Below, one piece after another: positions 38,177 to 47,166 of a stretch of DNA of 64,000 nt. A program made the position numbers and the translations under genes. This DNA comes from Rhodospirillaceae bacterium (GTDB taxonomy: Bacteria > Pseudomonadota > Alphaproteobacteria > Thalassobaculales > Thalassobaculaceae): assembly GCA_018401495.1 (NCBI GenBank), contig JAGYJX010000031.1:142495-206494 (forward strand), given 5' to 3'. Positions within the stretch are counted from its first letter, which is position 1, and each line of letters starts with the position of its first letter. The notes below the pieces were generated by a model. That model ran no database searches and was not told the origin of the DNA. It saw only the letters and a program-made list of their open reading frames with translations.

Positions 38177-39725
38177 ATGTCCCTGGTCCGCGCCATCGCC
38201 ACCGTCGGCGGCTTCACCCTGGTCAGCCGGGTCACCGGCTTTGCGCGCGACATCCTGATCGCGGCGATCCTGGGCGCCGGGCCGGTGGCCGACGCGTTCT
38301 TCGTGGCCTTCAAGCTGCCGAACTTCTTCCGCCGCCTGACCGGCGAGGGCGCGCTCACCGTCGCCTTCGTGCCGATGTTCGCCGGCGCGCTCGAGGCCGA
38401 GGGCCGAAAGGCGGCGCTGGCGTTCGCCGCCGAGGTCCAGGCGGTGCTGGTCGCCGGTCTGGTGGCGTTCGTGCTGGCGGTCCAGATCCTGATGCCCTGG
38501 GTGATGCTGGTGCTGGCCCCGGGCTTCGCCGACGACCCGGAGCGGTTCGACCTGGCGGTCGAGCTGACCCGCATCACCTTCGTCTACCTGCCGCTGATCT
38601 CGCTGGTGGCGCTGTGGGGCGGCATGCTGAACAGCCTCGACAAGTTCTGGGCGATGGCGGCGGCGCCGATCCTGCTGAACCTGACCTTGATCGCGGCCCT
38701 GGTCGCTGGTCGCCGACCGCATGGCGACGCCGGGGCACGCGCTGGCCTGGGGCGTCGCCGTCGCCGGCATCGCCCAGGCGCTGTTCCTGGCCGAGACCTG
38801 CCGGCGCGCCGGGGTGCTGCCGCGGCTGCGCCGGCCGCGCCTGACGCCGGAGGTGCGCCGGCTGCTGACCCTGATCCTGCCGGCGGCGCTCGGCGCCGGG
38901 GTGGTCCAGGTCAACCTGCTGATCGACGTGGTGCTGGCGTCGCTGCTGCCGGCGGGGTCGGTGTCGTTCCTGTACTACGCCGACCGGGTGGTGCAGTTGC
39001 CGCTCGGCGTGGTCGGGGTGGCGATCGGCACCGCCATGCTGCCGATGCTGGCGCGACAGGTTCGTTCCGGCAACGAGACGGAAGCGGCGAACACCCAGAA
39101 CCGGGCGATCGAGATGGGCCTGCTGCTGACCCTGCCGGCGGCGGCGGCCCTGGCGGTGATCGCCGACCCGCTGACCGCGGTGCTGTTCGAGCGCGGCCGG
39201 TTCACCGCCGCCGACGGCGACGCCACGGCGGCGGCCATGGCGGCCTTCGCCGCCGGGCTGCCGGCGTTCGTGCTCATCAAGGCGTTCCAGCCCGGGTTCT
39301 TCGCCCGGCGCGACACCGCGACGCCGGTCAAGATCGCCATCGTCGGGGTGGCGGCCAACCTCGCCTTCAACCTCGCGCTGATGCCGCTGCTCGCCCATGT
39401 CGGCATCGCGCTCGCGACCACCCTGGCGGCCTGGCTGAACGCCGGCATGCTGGCCTGGATGCTGGCCAGGCGGGGGCACTTCCAGCCCGACCGGAGGCTG
39501 CGCGGCCGGGCGGTGCGGATCGCCGCCGCGGTCGCGGTGATGGCGGTGGCGGTGTGGGCGGCCGAGCGGCTGCTGGCGCCCTGGCTGACCGCCGGAACGC
39601 TGGAGGGCGCGTCGGCCCTGGCGGCGGTGATCGCGGCCGGGCTGACCGTCTACGCGCTCGCCGCGACCCTGCTGGGTGCCGCCCGTCCCTCCGAGCTGAG
39701 GGCGGCGTTGCGGCGGCGGGGTTGA
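38177..39725 (+). CDS. murJ: Lipid II flippase MurJ (frameshifted as given)
   Basis: Flips lipid II across the inner membrane for peptidoglycan synthesis. About 515 residues and 14 TM helices. The family N-terminus TLVSRVTGFARDILIAAILGAGPVADAFFVAFKLPNFFRRL with essential Arg and Asp residues, and GALTVAFVPMFA, are diagnostic; later PLGVVGVAIGTAMLPMLAR and KAFQPGFFARRDTATPVKIA also match. One extra base near 38705 splits the gene in a loop (ALVLVADRMATPGHALAWG). It sits between glnD and trpS. A second, more divergent homologue lies at 42727-44067. Confidence 0.93.
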
Positions 39726-39733
39726 TGGCGCGC

Positions 39734-39762
39734 TTGATTCCGGCCCTGCGGACAGGGATAAA
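39734..39762 (+). promoter_or_regulatory. Candidate trpS promoter
   Basis: TTGATT (39734-39739) and GATAAA (39757-39762) are 17 bases apart, 38 bases before the trpS ATG, and begin just after the murJ stop. Confidence 0.4.
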
Positions 39763-39800
39763 CCGGAGCCCGTTCAACCACGCCCACGGCGAGTTCCCCC

Positions 39801-40805
39801 ATGCGACGCATCTTCTCCGGCATCCAGCCCTCCGGCAACCTGACCCTCGGCAACTACCTGGGCGCGATCCGGAACTGGTCACATCTGCAGCGCGAGAAGA
39901 GCTACGAGTGCATCTTCTGCGTGGTCGACCAGCACGCCATCACGGTGCCGCAGGATCCGAACGAACTGCGCCAGGCCACCCGCGAGGTCGCGGCCGGCAT
40001 GATCGCCGGCGGCGTCGATCCCGACGACTGCATCCTGTTCAACCAGTCCTTCGTTCCCGAGCACGCCATGCTGTCGTGGGTGTTCAACTGCGTGGCCCGG
40101 GTCGGCTGGCTCGGCCGCATGACCCAGTTCAAGGAGAAGGCCGGCAAGGACCGCGACAACGCGACCGTCGGGCTGTTCGCCTACCCGACGCTGATGGCCG
40201 CCGACATCCTGGCCTACAAGGGCACCCACGTGCCGGTCGGCGATGACCAGAAGCAGCACCTGGAGTTGACCCGCGACGTCGCCCAGGCCTTCAACTCGAT
40301 GTTCGGCGTCGACTTCTTCCCGCTGCCGGAGCCGCAGATCTTCGGCGCCGCGACCCGGGTGATGAGCCTGCGCGACGGCACCAAGAAGATGAGCAAGTCG
40401 GATCCCTCCGACATGTCGCGGATCAACATGACCGACGACGCCGACGCCATCGCCCAGAAGATCCGCAAGGCCAAGACCGACCCCGAGCCGCTGCCGAGCG
40501 AGATTGCCGGGCTCGAGGAACGCCCGGAGGCGCGCAACCTGGTCGGCATCTACGCCGCTTTGGCCGACAGCACGCCGGAGCGCGTGCTGGCGGAGTTCGG
40601 CGGCCGCGGCTTCGGCGATTTCAAGAAGGCGCTGGCCGAGGTCGCGGTGTCGGTGATGGGGCCGATCGGCGGCGAGATGCGCCGGCTCTCCAACGACCCG
40701 GCGACCATGGACGCGATCCTGCGGCGCGGCGGCGAGCGGGCGACCGAGATTGCCCGGCCGATCGTCAAGGAAGTCTACGACATCGTCGGCTTCCTGCGGC
40801 CCTGA
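39801..40805 (+). CDS. trpS: Tryptophanyl-tRNA synthetase
   Basis: Class I aminoacyl-tRNA synthetase charging tRNA-Trp. A 334-residue protein with the HIGH-equivalent PSGNLTLGNYLGAI (about residues 9-22), YPTLMAADILAYK, and the KMSKS loop KKMSKSDPSD (about 194-203). The frame is intact and the length normal for the bacterial TrpRS-I group. It follows murJ by 75 bases. Confidence 0.97.
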   Translation: MRRIFSGIQPSGNLTLGNYLGAIRNWSHLQREKSYECIFCVVDQHAITVPQDPNELRQATREVAAGMIAGGVDPDDCILFNQSFVPEHAMLSWVFNCVARVGWLGRMTQFKEKAGKDRDNATVGLFAYPTLMAADILAYKGTHVPVGDDQKQHLELTRDVAQAFNSMFGVDFFPLPEPQIFGAATRVMSLRDGTKKMSKSDPSDMSRINMTDDADAIAQKIRKAKTDPEPLPSEIAGLEERPEARNLVGIYAALADSTPERVLAEFGGRGFGDFKKALAEVAVSVMGPIGGEMRRLSNDPATMDAILRRGGERATEIARPIVKEVYDIVGFLRP

Positions 40806-40842
40806 GCGGGCCGGCGTGGTCGCGGCCGCCCCGGGGCGGCGG

Positions 40843-41999
40843 ATGCTGAGCGGCCGGCGCCTGCTCTGGATCGTTGCCGAGGACTGGTTCTTCCGGCTGC
40901 ACTACCTGCGCGCTGGCGGTGGCCCAGCGCGAGGCCGGCGCCGAGGTGCACCTGGCGGCGCGGTGCGGCCGTCGTGGGCCCGAGGCCGAGGCCGCGATCG
41001 CCGCCGCCGGGGTGACGGTGCACCGGCTGGCCCGGCTCGACCGCACCGGTCTCGACCCGCTCGCCGACTGGGCGGCGGTGCGGGAGCTGACCGGCCTGTG
41101 CCGCCTCCTGGCCCCCGATCTGGTCGTGTCGGTGGCGTTGAAGCCGGTGCTGTACGGCACCCTGGCGGCGGCGCGCGCCGGCGTGCCGGCCCGGCTCGCC
41201 TGGCTGCCCGGGCTCGGCCACGTCTTCACCGGTACCTCGCCGAAGGCCCGGTTGCTGCGGCCGGGGTGTCGTGGCTGATGCGCGCGGTCCTGGGGCCGGC
41301 CGAGGTCACGCCGATGGTGTTGAACGCCGACGACCGGGCGGCGGTGGCGCGCCTGGCCGGGCGGCGGCTGGCGGACGTCGAGGTGCTGCCCGGCACCGGC
41401 GTCGACCTCGATCGCTTCACGCCGTCGCCGGAGCCCGACGGGCCGCCGGTTGCGGCGTTCGTCGGCCGGATGCTGGGCGAGAAGGGGCTGGAGGAACTCG
41501 CCGCCGCCGCGCGATTGCTCCGCGATGGCGGCTCGCCGGTGCGGATCCGGCTGGTCGGGGCGCCGGATCCCGAGAGCCCGACGGCGATTCCCGAGGAGCG
41601 GCTGCGGGCCTGGACCGCGTCCGGGATGCTGGATTGGACCGGCGCGACGGACGACGTCGCCGGGGTGTGGCGGCAATCGCACATCGCCGTGCTGCCGTCG
41701 CACCGCGAGGGGCTTGGAATGAGTGTCCTGGAGGCGGCGGCGTGCGGCCGACCGGCCGTCGCCTCCGATGTCCCCGGCTGCCGCGAGGCGGTGCAGCACG
41801 GAGTCACCGGATTGCTGGTGCCGGGGCGCGACCCTCCGGCGCTTGCCGCCGCCCTGGCCGGCCTCGCCGGCGACGGCGACCGGCGGCGCGCGATGGGGCG
41901 GCGGCGCGCACCAGAGTCGAGGCGCGGTTCGGGCTGCCGGCGGTGAGCGCCGCGGTGGTGGCGCTGTGCGCCGGGCGGCTGGGTTCGCGATCGCGCTAG
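40843..41999 (+). CDS. Glycosyltransferase family 4 (three frameshifts as given)
   Basis: About 385 residues after repair, a GT-B fold enzyme. The N-terminal acceptor domain has LLWIVAEDWFFRLHYLALAVAQREAGAEVHLA. The C-terminal donor domain has VLPGTGVDLDRFTP, AAFVGRMLGEKGLEELAAAARLL, and the E-x7-E motif region HREGLGMSVLEAAACGRPAVASDVPGCREAV. Frame is lost near 40908-40912 (extra base), 41258-41262 and 41893-41898 (one base missing at each). Such enzymes build surface polysaccharides; donor and acceptor are unknown. It lies directly after trpS, beside a PAS protein and a flippase. Confidence 0.8.
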
Positions 42000-42157
42000 G
42001 CGGTTCGCGCCGGGACCGACACTCCATCCGGATGCGAAACTGTTCCGCGCTGCGTGGATCAATCGCCGAACAGGCGTTTCGCCTTCACTTCGGAAGCCAT
42101 AAGGGCCCATTCGTCTCGACTTTCAGCGACATTTGTGAGAATTTTAGCGGGCAACCG

Positions 42158-42766
42158 ATGGTCGGCAACCCGGCTCTCGCGACGACGAGCTTGTATGGTT
42201 TGATGGGTTTTCGCTCGATCCACCCTTCCGAGGTTCCCGACCTGCACCCGGTGGCGCAAATCCGCGACTGCTGGAGCGAGCTTGCCGGGGGCTCCGGCAT
42301 CGCTCCCTGGTCCCGGTTCGATCCGCTCGACTTTCCCGAGGTGCTGCCCTGGGTGCTCCTGCTGCGCCAGGAAGACCCCGCGGACCCCGATCGGCTGCGC
42401 TACACCATCTGCGGCGATGGTTGCCGGCAGACCTTCGGCTTCAGCTACCAGGGCAAGCTGTTCGGCGATGACCTGCCCGCCGAGGCGGTGGCGCAGCGGC
42501 TCGACGAGTTCAGGGCGATCCGCGACGGGCAGGGGCCGCTGTACTCGTTCACGCCCCTGCCGATCTCGGACCGCGAGTTCATCGACATCTACCGCGGCGT
42601 CTTCGGTTTCAGCGTCGACGGCCTCGGGGTCGATCGGTTCCTGGTGGTACTGGCGCCCGACAATGTCCGGGTTCCGAGCCGCTCCGCGCCGGCGACCGAA
42701 ACCGTGGGCGTTCCCTCGGCAGTGTCTCAGGGGCGCGCCGCGAGCGTCCGGTCGACCGCCACATAG
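42158..42766 (+). CDS. PAS_5-like sensor protein
   Basis: About 202 residues with one domain resembling the alphaproteobacterial PAS_5 family (PF07310): IRDCWSELAGGSGIAPWSRFDPLDFPEVLPWVLLLR, then YTICGDGCRQTFGFSYQGKLFGDDLP and SDREFIDIYRGVFGF. No output domain or TM segment is present. Such stand-alone proteins are common and mostly uncharacterised. Several ATGs are possible; 42158 is a compromise (another at about 42202). The 3-prime end overlaps the tail of the opposite MurJ-like gene by about 40 bases, so the exact C-terminus may also be affected by an indel. Confidence 0.6.
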   Translation: MVGNPALATTSLYGLMGFRSIHPSEVPDLHPVAQIRDCWSELAGGSGIAPWSRFDPLDFPEVLPWVLLLRQEDPADPDRLRYTICGDGCRQTFGFSYQGKLFGDDLPAEAVAQRLDEFRAIRDGQGPLYSFTPLPISDREFIDIYRGVFGFSVDGLGVDRFLVVLAPDNVRVPSRSAPATETVGVPSAVSQGRAASVRSTAT

Positions 42767-44067
42767 AGGATCAGCGCGGTGGCCAGAAACGCCGGCGCCG
42801 TCGCCAGCGCGATGCCCACCACCCCCCAGACCTTCATGAACCCGGCGTTGAGCGCCACGGTCAGCGCCAGATTGGCGGCGGCGGCGCCGGCCAGCGCCCG
42901 TCCGAGGCCGAGCACCGCCGCGGCGCGCACCAGAACCACCGTGGCGGCGTAGGCCGGGAGCTGGACCGCGTAGGCGGCGAGCACCTCGGCGACCAGCGCG
43001 GTGTCCTCGGCCCCGAAGGCGCCGCGCTGATACAGCAGCCGGATGACCGGCTCGGCGACCACGGCGGCGAGGCCGACCGCCGGAACCGAAATCCCGGCAA
43101 CCAGCAGCACGTGGCGCCGCAGCCGGCGGCGCAGGGCCCCTGCGTTGCCGGTCGCAGCCTGCTCCGAATAGGCCGGCAGCACGGCCACCCCGATCGCCAG
43201 CGTGGCGACGTGCAGGCCGGCCAGCACCAGCTTGGCGCCGTAGCCGATCGCCGAGGCCGCCCCCGGCCCGAGCATCGCCGCCATCATCTGGTCCAGCAGC
43301 CCGGCGCCGTACAGCAGCAGGTTGGCGAGCAGGATCGGCCCCCAGCGCCGCAGCAGCGGGGCGAGGTCGGGTGCCGACGCGGCCGGGCCGAGGCGCCCGC
43401 CGAGCCGGTGGAGCGCCGCGCCGACCAGCGCGGCCTCGATCACGGTCCCGAGCACCGCGCCCCAGGCCAGCGCCGAGACCCCCAGCCGGTCGCGGGCCAG
43501 CAGCAGCAGCGCCGCCATCACCAGCGGCGTGAACGCCGGGGCGATCGCCGGCAGCGAGAACCGGCGCCGGGCGTTCAGGACCCCGCCCCAGGCCACCGCT
43601 CCCGCGCCCACCACCACGAACAGCGTCATGATCCACAGCAGGTCGGCGGTGAGGGCCAGGGTTTGCGGGCTGAGCGACGGCGCCAGCCAGGGCAGGTACA
43701 CGGGCGCGGCCGCCGCCATCACCAGCGCCGCGGCGCCGACCGCCAGCAGCATGCGTCCGAGCCCGGCGGCGAACAGCGCGTCGGCGGCGGCGTCCCCGGC
43801 TTGCCGGCGGCGCTCCAGATAGGCCGGCACCAGGGCGATCTGGAACGAGCCGGCGACCAGGGCCAGCAGGAACACCGGGACCGCCAGCGCCAGGAAGAAC
43901 GCGTCGACCTCCGGCCCGCGCCCGTAGACCGCGGCGATCGCCGCCTCGCGCACGAACGCCGTGAGCTTGGCGACCACCGACAGCACGCCGATCGTCAGCC
44001 CGGCCCGCGCGACCGCCCGGTCGTCGTCGCCGGTCGTCTCCGGCGTTGCCCGGTCCCGCTGGCTCAC
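42727..44067 (-). CDS. MurJ-like lipid flippase, second copy
   Basis: A 446-residue polytopic protein of the MVF/MurJ superfamily with about 12-14 TM helices. The N-terminus GVLSVVAKLTAFVREAAIAAVYGRGPEVDAFFLALAVP keeps the Arg and the ADAFF-like motif. It differs clearly from the glnD-linked MurJ and resembles flippase subfamilies tied to exopolysaccharide or oligosaccharide export. The start is GTG 44067, which overlaps the cyclase stop in a GTGA junction; no other start gives a sensible N-terminus. It probably flips a lipid-linked product of nearby glycosyltransferases (inference). Confidence 0.8.
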   Translation of the reverse strand: MSQRDRATPETTGDDDRAVARAGLTIGVLSVVAKLTAFVREAAIAAVYGRGPEVDAFFLALAVPVFLLALVAGSFQIALVPAYLERRRQAGDAAADALFAAGLGRMLLAVGAAALVMAAAAPVYLPWLAPSLSPQTLALTADLLWIMTLFVVVGAGAVAWGGVLNARRRFSLPAIAPAFTPLVMAALLLLARDRLGVSALAWGAVLGTVIEAALVGAALHRLGGRLGPAASAPDLAPLLRRWGPILLANLLLYGAGLLDQMMAAMLGPGAASAIGYGAKLVLAGLHVATLAIGVAVLPAYSEQAATGNAGALRRRLRRHVLLVAGISVPAVGLAAVVAEPVIRLLYQRGAFGAEDTALVAEVLAAYAVQLPAYAATVVLVRAAAVLGLGRALAGAAAANLALTVALNAGFMKVWGVVGIALATAPAFLATALILYVAVDRTLAARP

Positions 44068-45383
44068 AGCAGGTCGGAGGGCGCGAACACCTCGACCAGG
44101 TGCTGCAGGCCCTTGACGCGGTGCTGTCCCATGGGCGTGAGAGTTTCGCCGGTAGCGGCCGCGAAATCGGCCGAGGCCAGCACCCGGACGCCGAGGCCGC
44201 GGGTCAGCTGTTCGATCCGGCTGGCCAGGTTGACGGCCGGGCCGATCACCGTGAAGTCGAGCCGCTCGAGGCCGCCGATGTTGCCGTAGCCCACCTCGCC
44301 GAGGTGCAGCGCGATCCCGAAATCGACGGTCGGGCGATCCTGCTTGAGGCGGCGGCGGTTCAGCGCCCGCACCATCTGGACGGTGTCGCGGGCCGCCCCG
44401 ATCGCCGCCCGGCAGGCGGCGCGGTCGGCGGCGGCCCGATCCTCGCCCTCGACCGGAAAGATCGCCAGCATGCCGTCGCCGAGGAATTTCAGGATCTCGC
44501 CGCCGCGCTCCTCGACCGCCTGCACCGAGGCTTCGAAGTAGTCGTTCAAGAGGTCGATGATCTCCTGACGCGGCAGGCGGTCCGACAGCACCGTGAAATC
44601 CTTGATGTCGGAGTACCAAACGGCGGCCCGCATCGCTGCCGTCTCGCCCCGGGCGATGGCGCCGGCCAGAACGCGCCGGCCGGTCTGTCGGCCGAGATAG
44701 ACTTCCAGAAGCTGGCGGGTGAGCTCACGCCGCTCGATCACCTCGATGCGCAGCGACAGCGCCGGCAGCAGTTCCCACAGCACGGTGAGTTCCTCGGTGT
44801 CGAAGCCGCCGGGCCGGTCGGTCGCCCAGGTCATGAAATTGATCATGCCGTCGGAGAACACCAGCGGCATCGCCACGTAGTCGGTGGCGCCGAGCTCCCG
44901 CAGGTCGGCCAGTACCGGAAAGTCGAGAGCCTGCTCGGGCACGTCGAGGCGGCGCCGGATGGCGGCGGCGCCCTGGAAGATCAACGGCAACGGGCTGGCC
45001 TGGAACGCCGGGGTGTCCTCCATGCCGCGCAGGACGCGCACGGTGCGGGGATTGGGGCGATCGCGGAGCCACACCACGGAGGACCCGCTGGCCTGGGGGT
45101 GCAGCGTCCGCACGAAGCAGGTGACCCGCAGCAGCGGCATTCCCCGGTCGGTCAGCAACGCCGCCAGGTCGCGGATCAGGGTGCGGGTGGAGGCGTGTTG
45201 GCTGGCGTCGGTGAGCAACCAGGCGACCGGCGTCCTGGAGGCATCGGGCCGCACCGCCGCGGGGCCGTCCTCCGGGTCGGCGCTGCCGTCGTGCATGATT
45301 CGCAGATGATCGATGACCGCGCGGTCGGTGGTCACCGGAAACAGCCCGGCAAGACGGTCGTCGCGGGGATCGCTTGACGTCAC
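44064..45383 (-). CDS. Class III adenylate/guanylate cyclase with GAF-like N-terminal region
   Basis: About 439 residues. Residues 1-240 are a sensor-like region with a GAF-like part (GATDYVAMPLVFSDGMINFMTWAT). The cyclase domain starts near 250: metal-binding Asp259 in WYSDIKDFTVLSD and Asp303 in LKFLGDGMLAIFP, adenine-specifying Lys and Asp (LKFLGDG, LDFTVIG), and transition-state Asn and Arg in AVNLASRIE. All catalytic residues seem present, so ATP to cAMP is predicted. The start GTG 45383 is preferred for its GGGAG. The stop overlaps the MurJ-like start, and nfuA is divergent. Confidence 0.85.
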   Translation of the reverse strand: MTSSDPRDDRLAGLFPVTTDRAVIDHLRIMHDGSADPEDGPAAVRPDASRTPVAWLLTDASQHASTRTLIRDLAALLTDRGMPLLRVTCFVRTLHPQASGSSVVWLRDRPNPRTVRVLRGMEDTPAFQASPLPLIFQGAAAIRRRLDVPEQALDFPVLADLRELGATDYVAMPLVFSDGMINFMTWATDRPGGFDTEELTVLWELLPALSLRIEVIERRELTRQLLEVYLGRQTGRRVLAGAIARGETAAMRAAVWYSDIKDFTVLSDRLPRQEIIDLLNDYFEASVQAVEERGGEILKFLGDGMLAIFPVEGEDRAAADRAACRAAIGAARDTVQMVRALNRRRLKQDRPTVDFGIALHLGEVGYGNIGGLERLDFTVIGPAVNLASRIEQLTRGLGVRVLASADFAAATGETLTPMGQHRVKGLQHLVEVFAPSDLL

Positions 45384-45473
45384 CGCGCCGGCTCCCAAGT
45401 ATGCGACTGAACCCGGCGAGCAACGGCGCATCGGCGCGTGCGCGGCAAATCCGGGACCGGTTGGAGGGTGAGC

Positions 45474-46037
45474 ATGTTCATTCAGACGGAAGAGACGCCA
45501 AACCCGGCGACGCTCAAGTTCCTGCCAGGCCGGCAGGTTATGGCGACCGGGACCGCCGAATTCAAGGCGGAGGAAGAGGCGGCGCGGTCCCCGTTGGCGC
45601 AGGCTCTCTTCCAGGTCGACGGGGTCACGGGCGTTTTCCTCGGCTATGACTTCATCAGCGTCAGCAAGCGCGACGGCAAGGAATGGTACCTCATGAAGCC
45701 GGGCGTGCTCGGCGTCATCATGGAGCATTTCGTGGCCGGGCGCCCTACCATCGTCGAGGGCGCCACGCCGCTCGCCGAGGCTGCTGGAACCGACGAAGAT
45801 TCGGAGATTGTCACGCAGATCAAGGAACTGCTGGACACCCGGGTGCGGCCGGCGGTGGCGATGGACGGCGGCGACATCACCTTCCAGGGATTCGAGGACG
45901 GGGTCGTCACCCTGCAGATGCAGGGCGCCTGCTCGGGCTGCCCGAGTTCGACGGCGACGTTGAAGATGGGCATCGAGAACATGCTGCGCCATTACATCCC
46001 CGAGGTCCGGGAGGTTCGGGCGGCGTCTCCCTATTAA
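45474..46037 (+). CDS. NfuA/NifU-like Fe-S scaffold protein
   Basis: A 187-residue iron-sulfur carrier. The N-terminal Nfu domain begins MFIQTEETPNPATLKFLPG and the C-terminal NifU domain has VRPAVAMDGGDITFQGF and the cluster-binding CSGC (CxxC). It is the eukaryote/alphaproteobacterial NFU1-type arrangement, delivering 4Fe-4S clusters to target enzymes. GGAGGG precedes ATG 45474. In relatives this gene lies close to tsaB; here a glucosaminidase and a deacetylase are in between. Confidence 0.95.
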   Translation: MFIQTEETPNPATLKFLPGRQVMATGTAEFKAEEEAARSPLAQALFQVDGVTGVFLGYDFISVSKRDGKEWYLMKPGVLGVIMEHFVAGRPTIVEGATPLAEAAGTDEDSEIVTQIKELLDTRVRPAVAMDGGDITFQGFEDGVVTLQMQGACSGCPSSTATLKMGIENMLRHYIPEVREVRAASPY

Positions 46038-46090
46038 AGGCGATTTCCGCCGCAATAGGGCATTTTCCGGGCGCCTGGAACCATTGCTCC

Positions 46091-46110
46091 GGGTCGGCCG
46101 TTGCCGACCC
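46091..46110 (+). promoter_or_regulatory. Hairpin abutting the glucosaminidase start codon
   Basis: GGGTCGGC (46091-46098), loop CGTT, GCCGACCC (46103-46110): a perfect 8-bp stem that ends two bases before the ATG at 46113 and covers the place of a ribosome site; no purine-rich site is seen elsewhere. It may restrain translation or end the nfuA mRNA. Confidence 0.5.
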
Positions 46111-46112
46111 CG

Positions 46113-47162
46113 ATGACACAGCACGTTTCAGAACCGTCTCCGCCGCGCCCGGAGGTTGCTTCGCCCGGCAGCCGCGCCTCCGCGCGGCGCTGGCTGATTG
46201 CCGGCGCGCTCGGGATCCTGCTGGCGACCCCGGCAAGCGTGCCGGCGGTGTTCGACCCCGACGCCGCGCTCACGGGGCGCGCCGAGGCGTCCGGACTGCT
46301 CGCTGACCCGCCTTCTCCCGTCCACGTCGCCTCGGCCGAGCGACTTGCCCGCCTGTTCGACCGCCTGGGCTATCGCCTGGAGGCGGTGGCTGGCGAGGCG
46401 GCGGATCCGGTGCCGGCGGTGGAGCTTGTAGCCTTGCCGGGGGATCTCTCCGACGTCGCCCCGGTCGACCGCCGCAAGCACCTGTTCATCCGCGCCGTGC
46501 TGCCGATCGTGCTGAGCGCCAACGCCGCGATCCTGGACGAGCGCGCGCGGCTGCAGCGCGATCTGGCCCGGCTCAACGCCGGCGCCGCCCTGACGGCCGA
46601 CGACCGGGAGTGGCTGGCCGGGCTTGCGGAGCGCCACGGGCTCCCCGGGGTCACCCTCGACGCGGACAGCCTGGGCGCGCTGCTCGACCGGGTCGACGCC
46701 GTGCCGGTGTCGCTGGCCATCGCCCAGGCGATTCTCGAGAGCGGGTGGGGAACCTCCCGGTTCGCCCAGGCCGGCAACGCGCTGTTCGGGCAGTGGACCT
46801 GGGACGACGCCTCGGGAATCGTGCCGGCCGCGCGCGCCGCCGGCCGCAATCACAGCGTCCGCGCCTTCGACAGCCTGGCGGACTCGGCCCGCGCCTACCT
46901 GTTCAACCTCAACACCCATCCGGCCTACGCGGGCTTCCGCGAGGCGCGTGCCGCCGCCCGGGCGCGCTCCGGCGAATTGCCGTCCGGCAGCGCGCTGGCC
47001 GGCAAGCTGACCCGCTACAGCGAGCGCGGCGGGGCGTATATCGAGGAGATCCGCGCGGTGATTCGTCAGAACCGCCTGCAGGCGCTGGACGACGCGACGC
47101 TGGACGGCGTCCGCGTCGCCGACGCCGGATCGTCGCCGTCGGAAGTGGAGGTCGACGGCTGA
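46113..47162 (+). CDS. Bax/FlgJ-type N-acetylglucosaminidase domain protein
   Basis: A 349-residue envelope protein. Residues 26-45 (RWLIAGALGILLATPASVPAVF) form a signal peptide or anchor. A low-similarity middle region is followed by a glucosaminidase (GH73-like) domain, about residues 200-330, with PVSLAIAQAILESGWGTSRFAQAGNALFGQWTW holding the catalytic Glu, and YLFNLNTHPAYAGFREAR, as in E. coli Bax. It should cut between GlcNAc and MurNAc in peptidoglycan, though Bax itself is poorly characterised. ATG 46113 is the only reasonable start and lies next to a hairpin. Confidence 0.85.
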   Translation: MTQHVSEPSPPRPEVASPGSRASARRWLIAGALGILLATPASVPAVFDPDAALTGRAEASGLLADPPSPVHVASAERLARLFDRLGYRLEAVAGEAADPVPAVELVALPGDLSDVAPVDRRKHLFIRAVLPIVLSANAAILDERARLQRDLARLNAGAALTADDREWLAGLAERHGLPGVTLDADSLGALLDRVDAVPVSLAIAQAILESGWGTSRFAQAGNALFGQWTWDDASGIVPAARAAGRNHSVRAFDSLADSARAYLFNLNTHPAYAGFREARAAARARSGELPSGSALAGKLTRYSERGGAYIEEIRAVIRQNRLQALDDATLDGVRVADAGSSPSEVEVDG

Positions 47163-47166
47163 GCGG

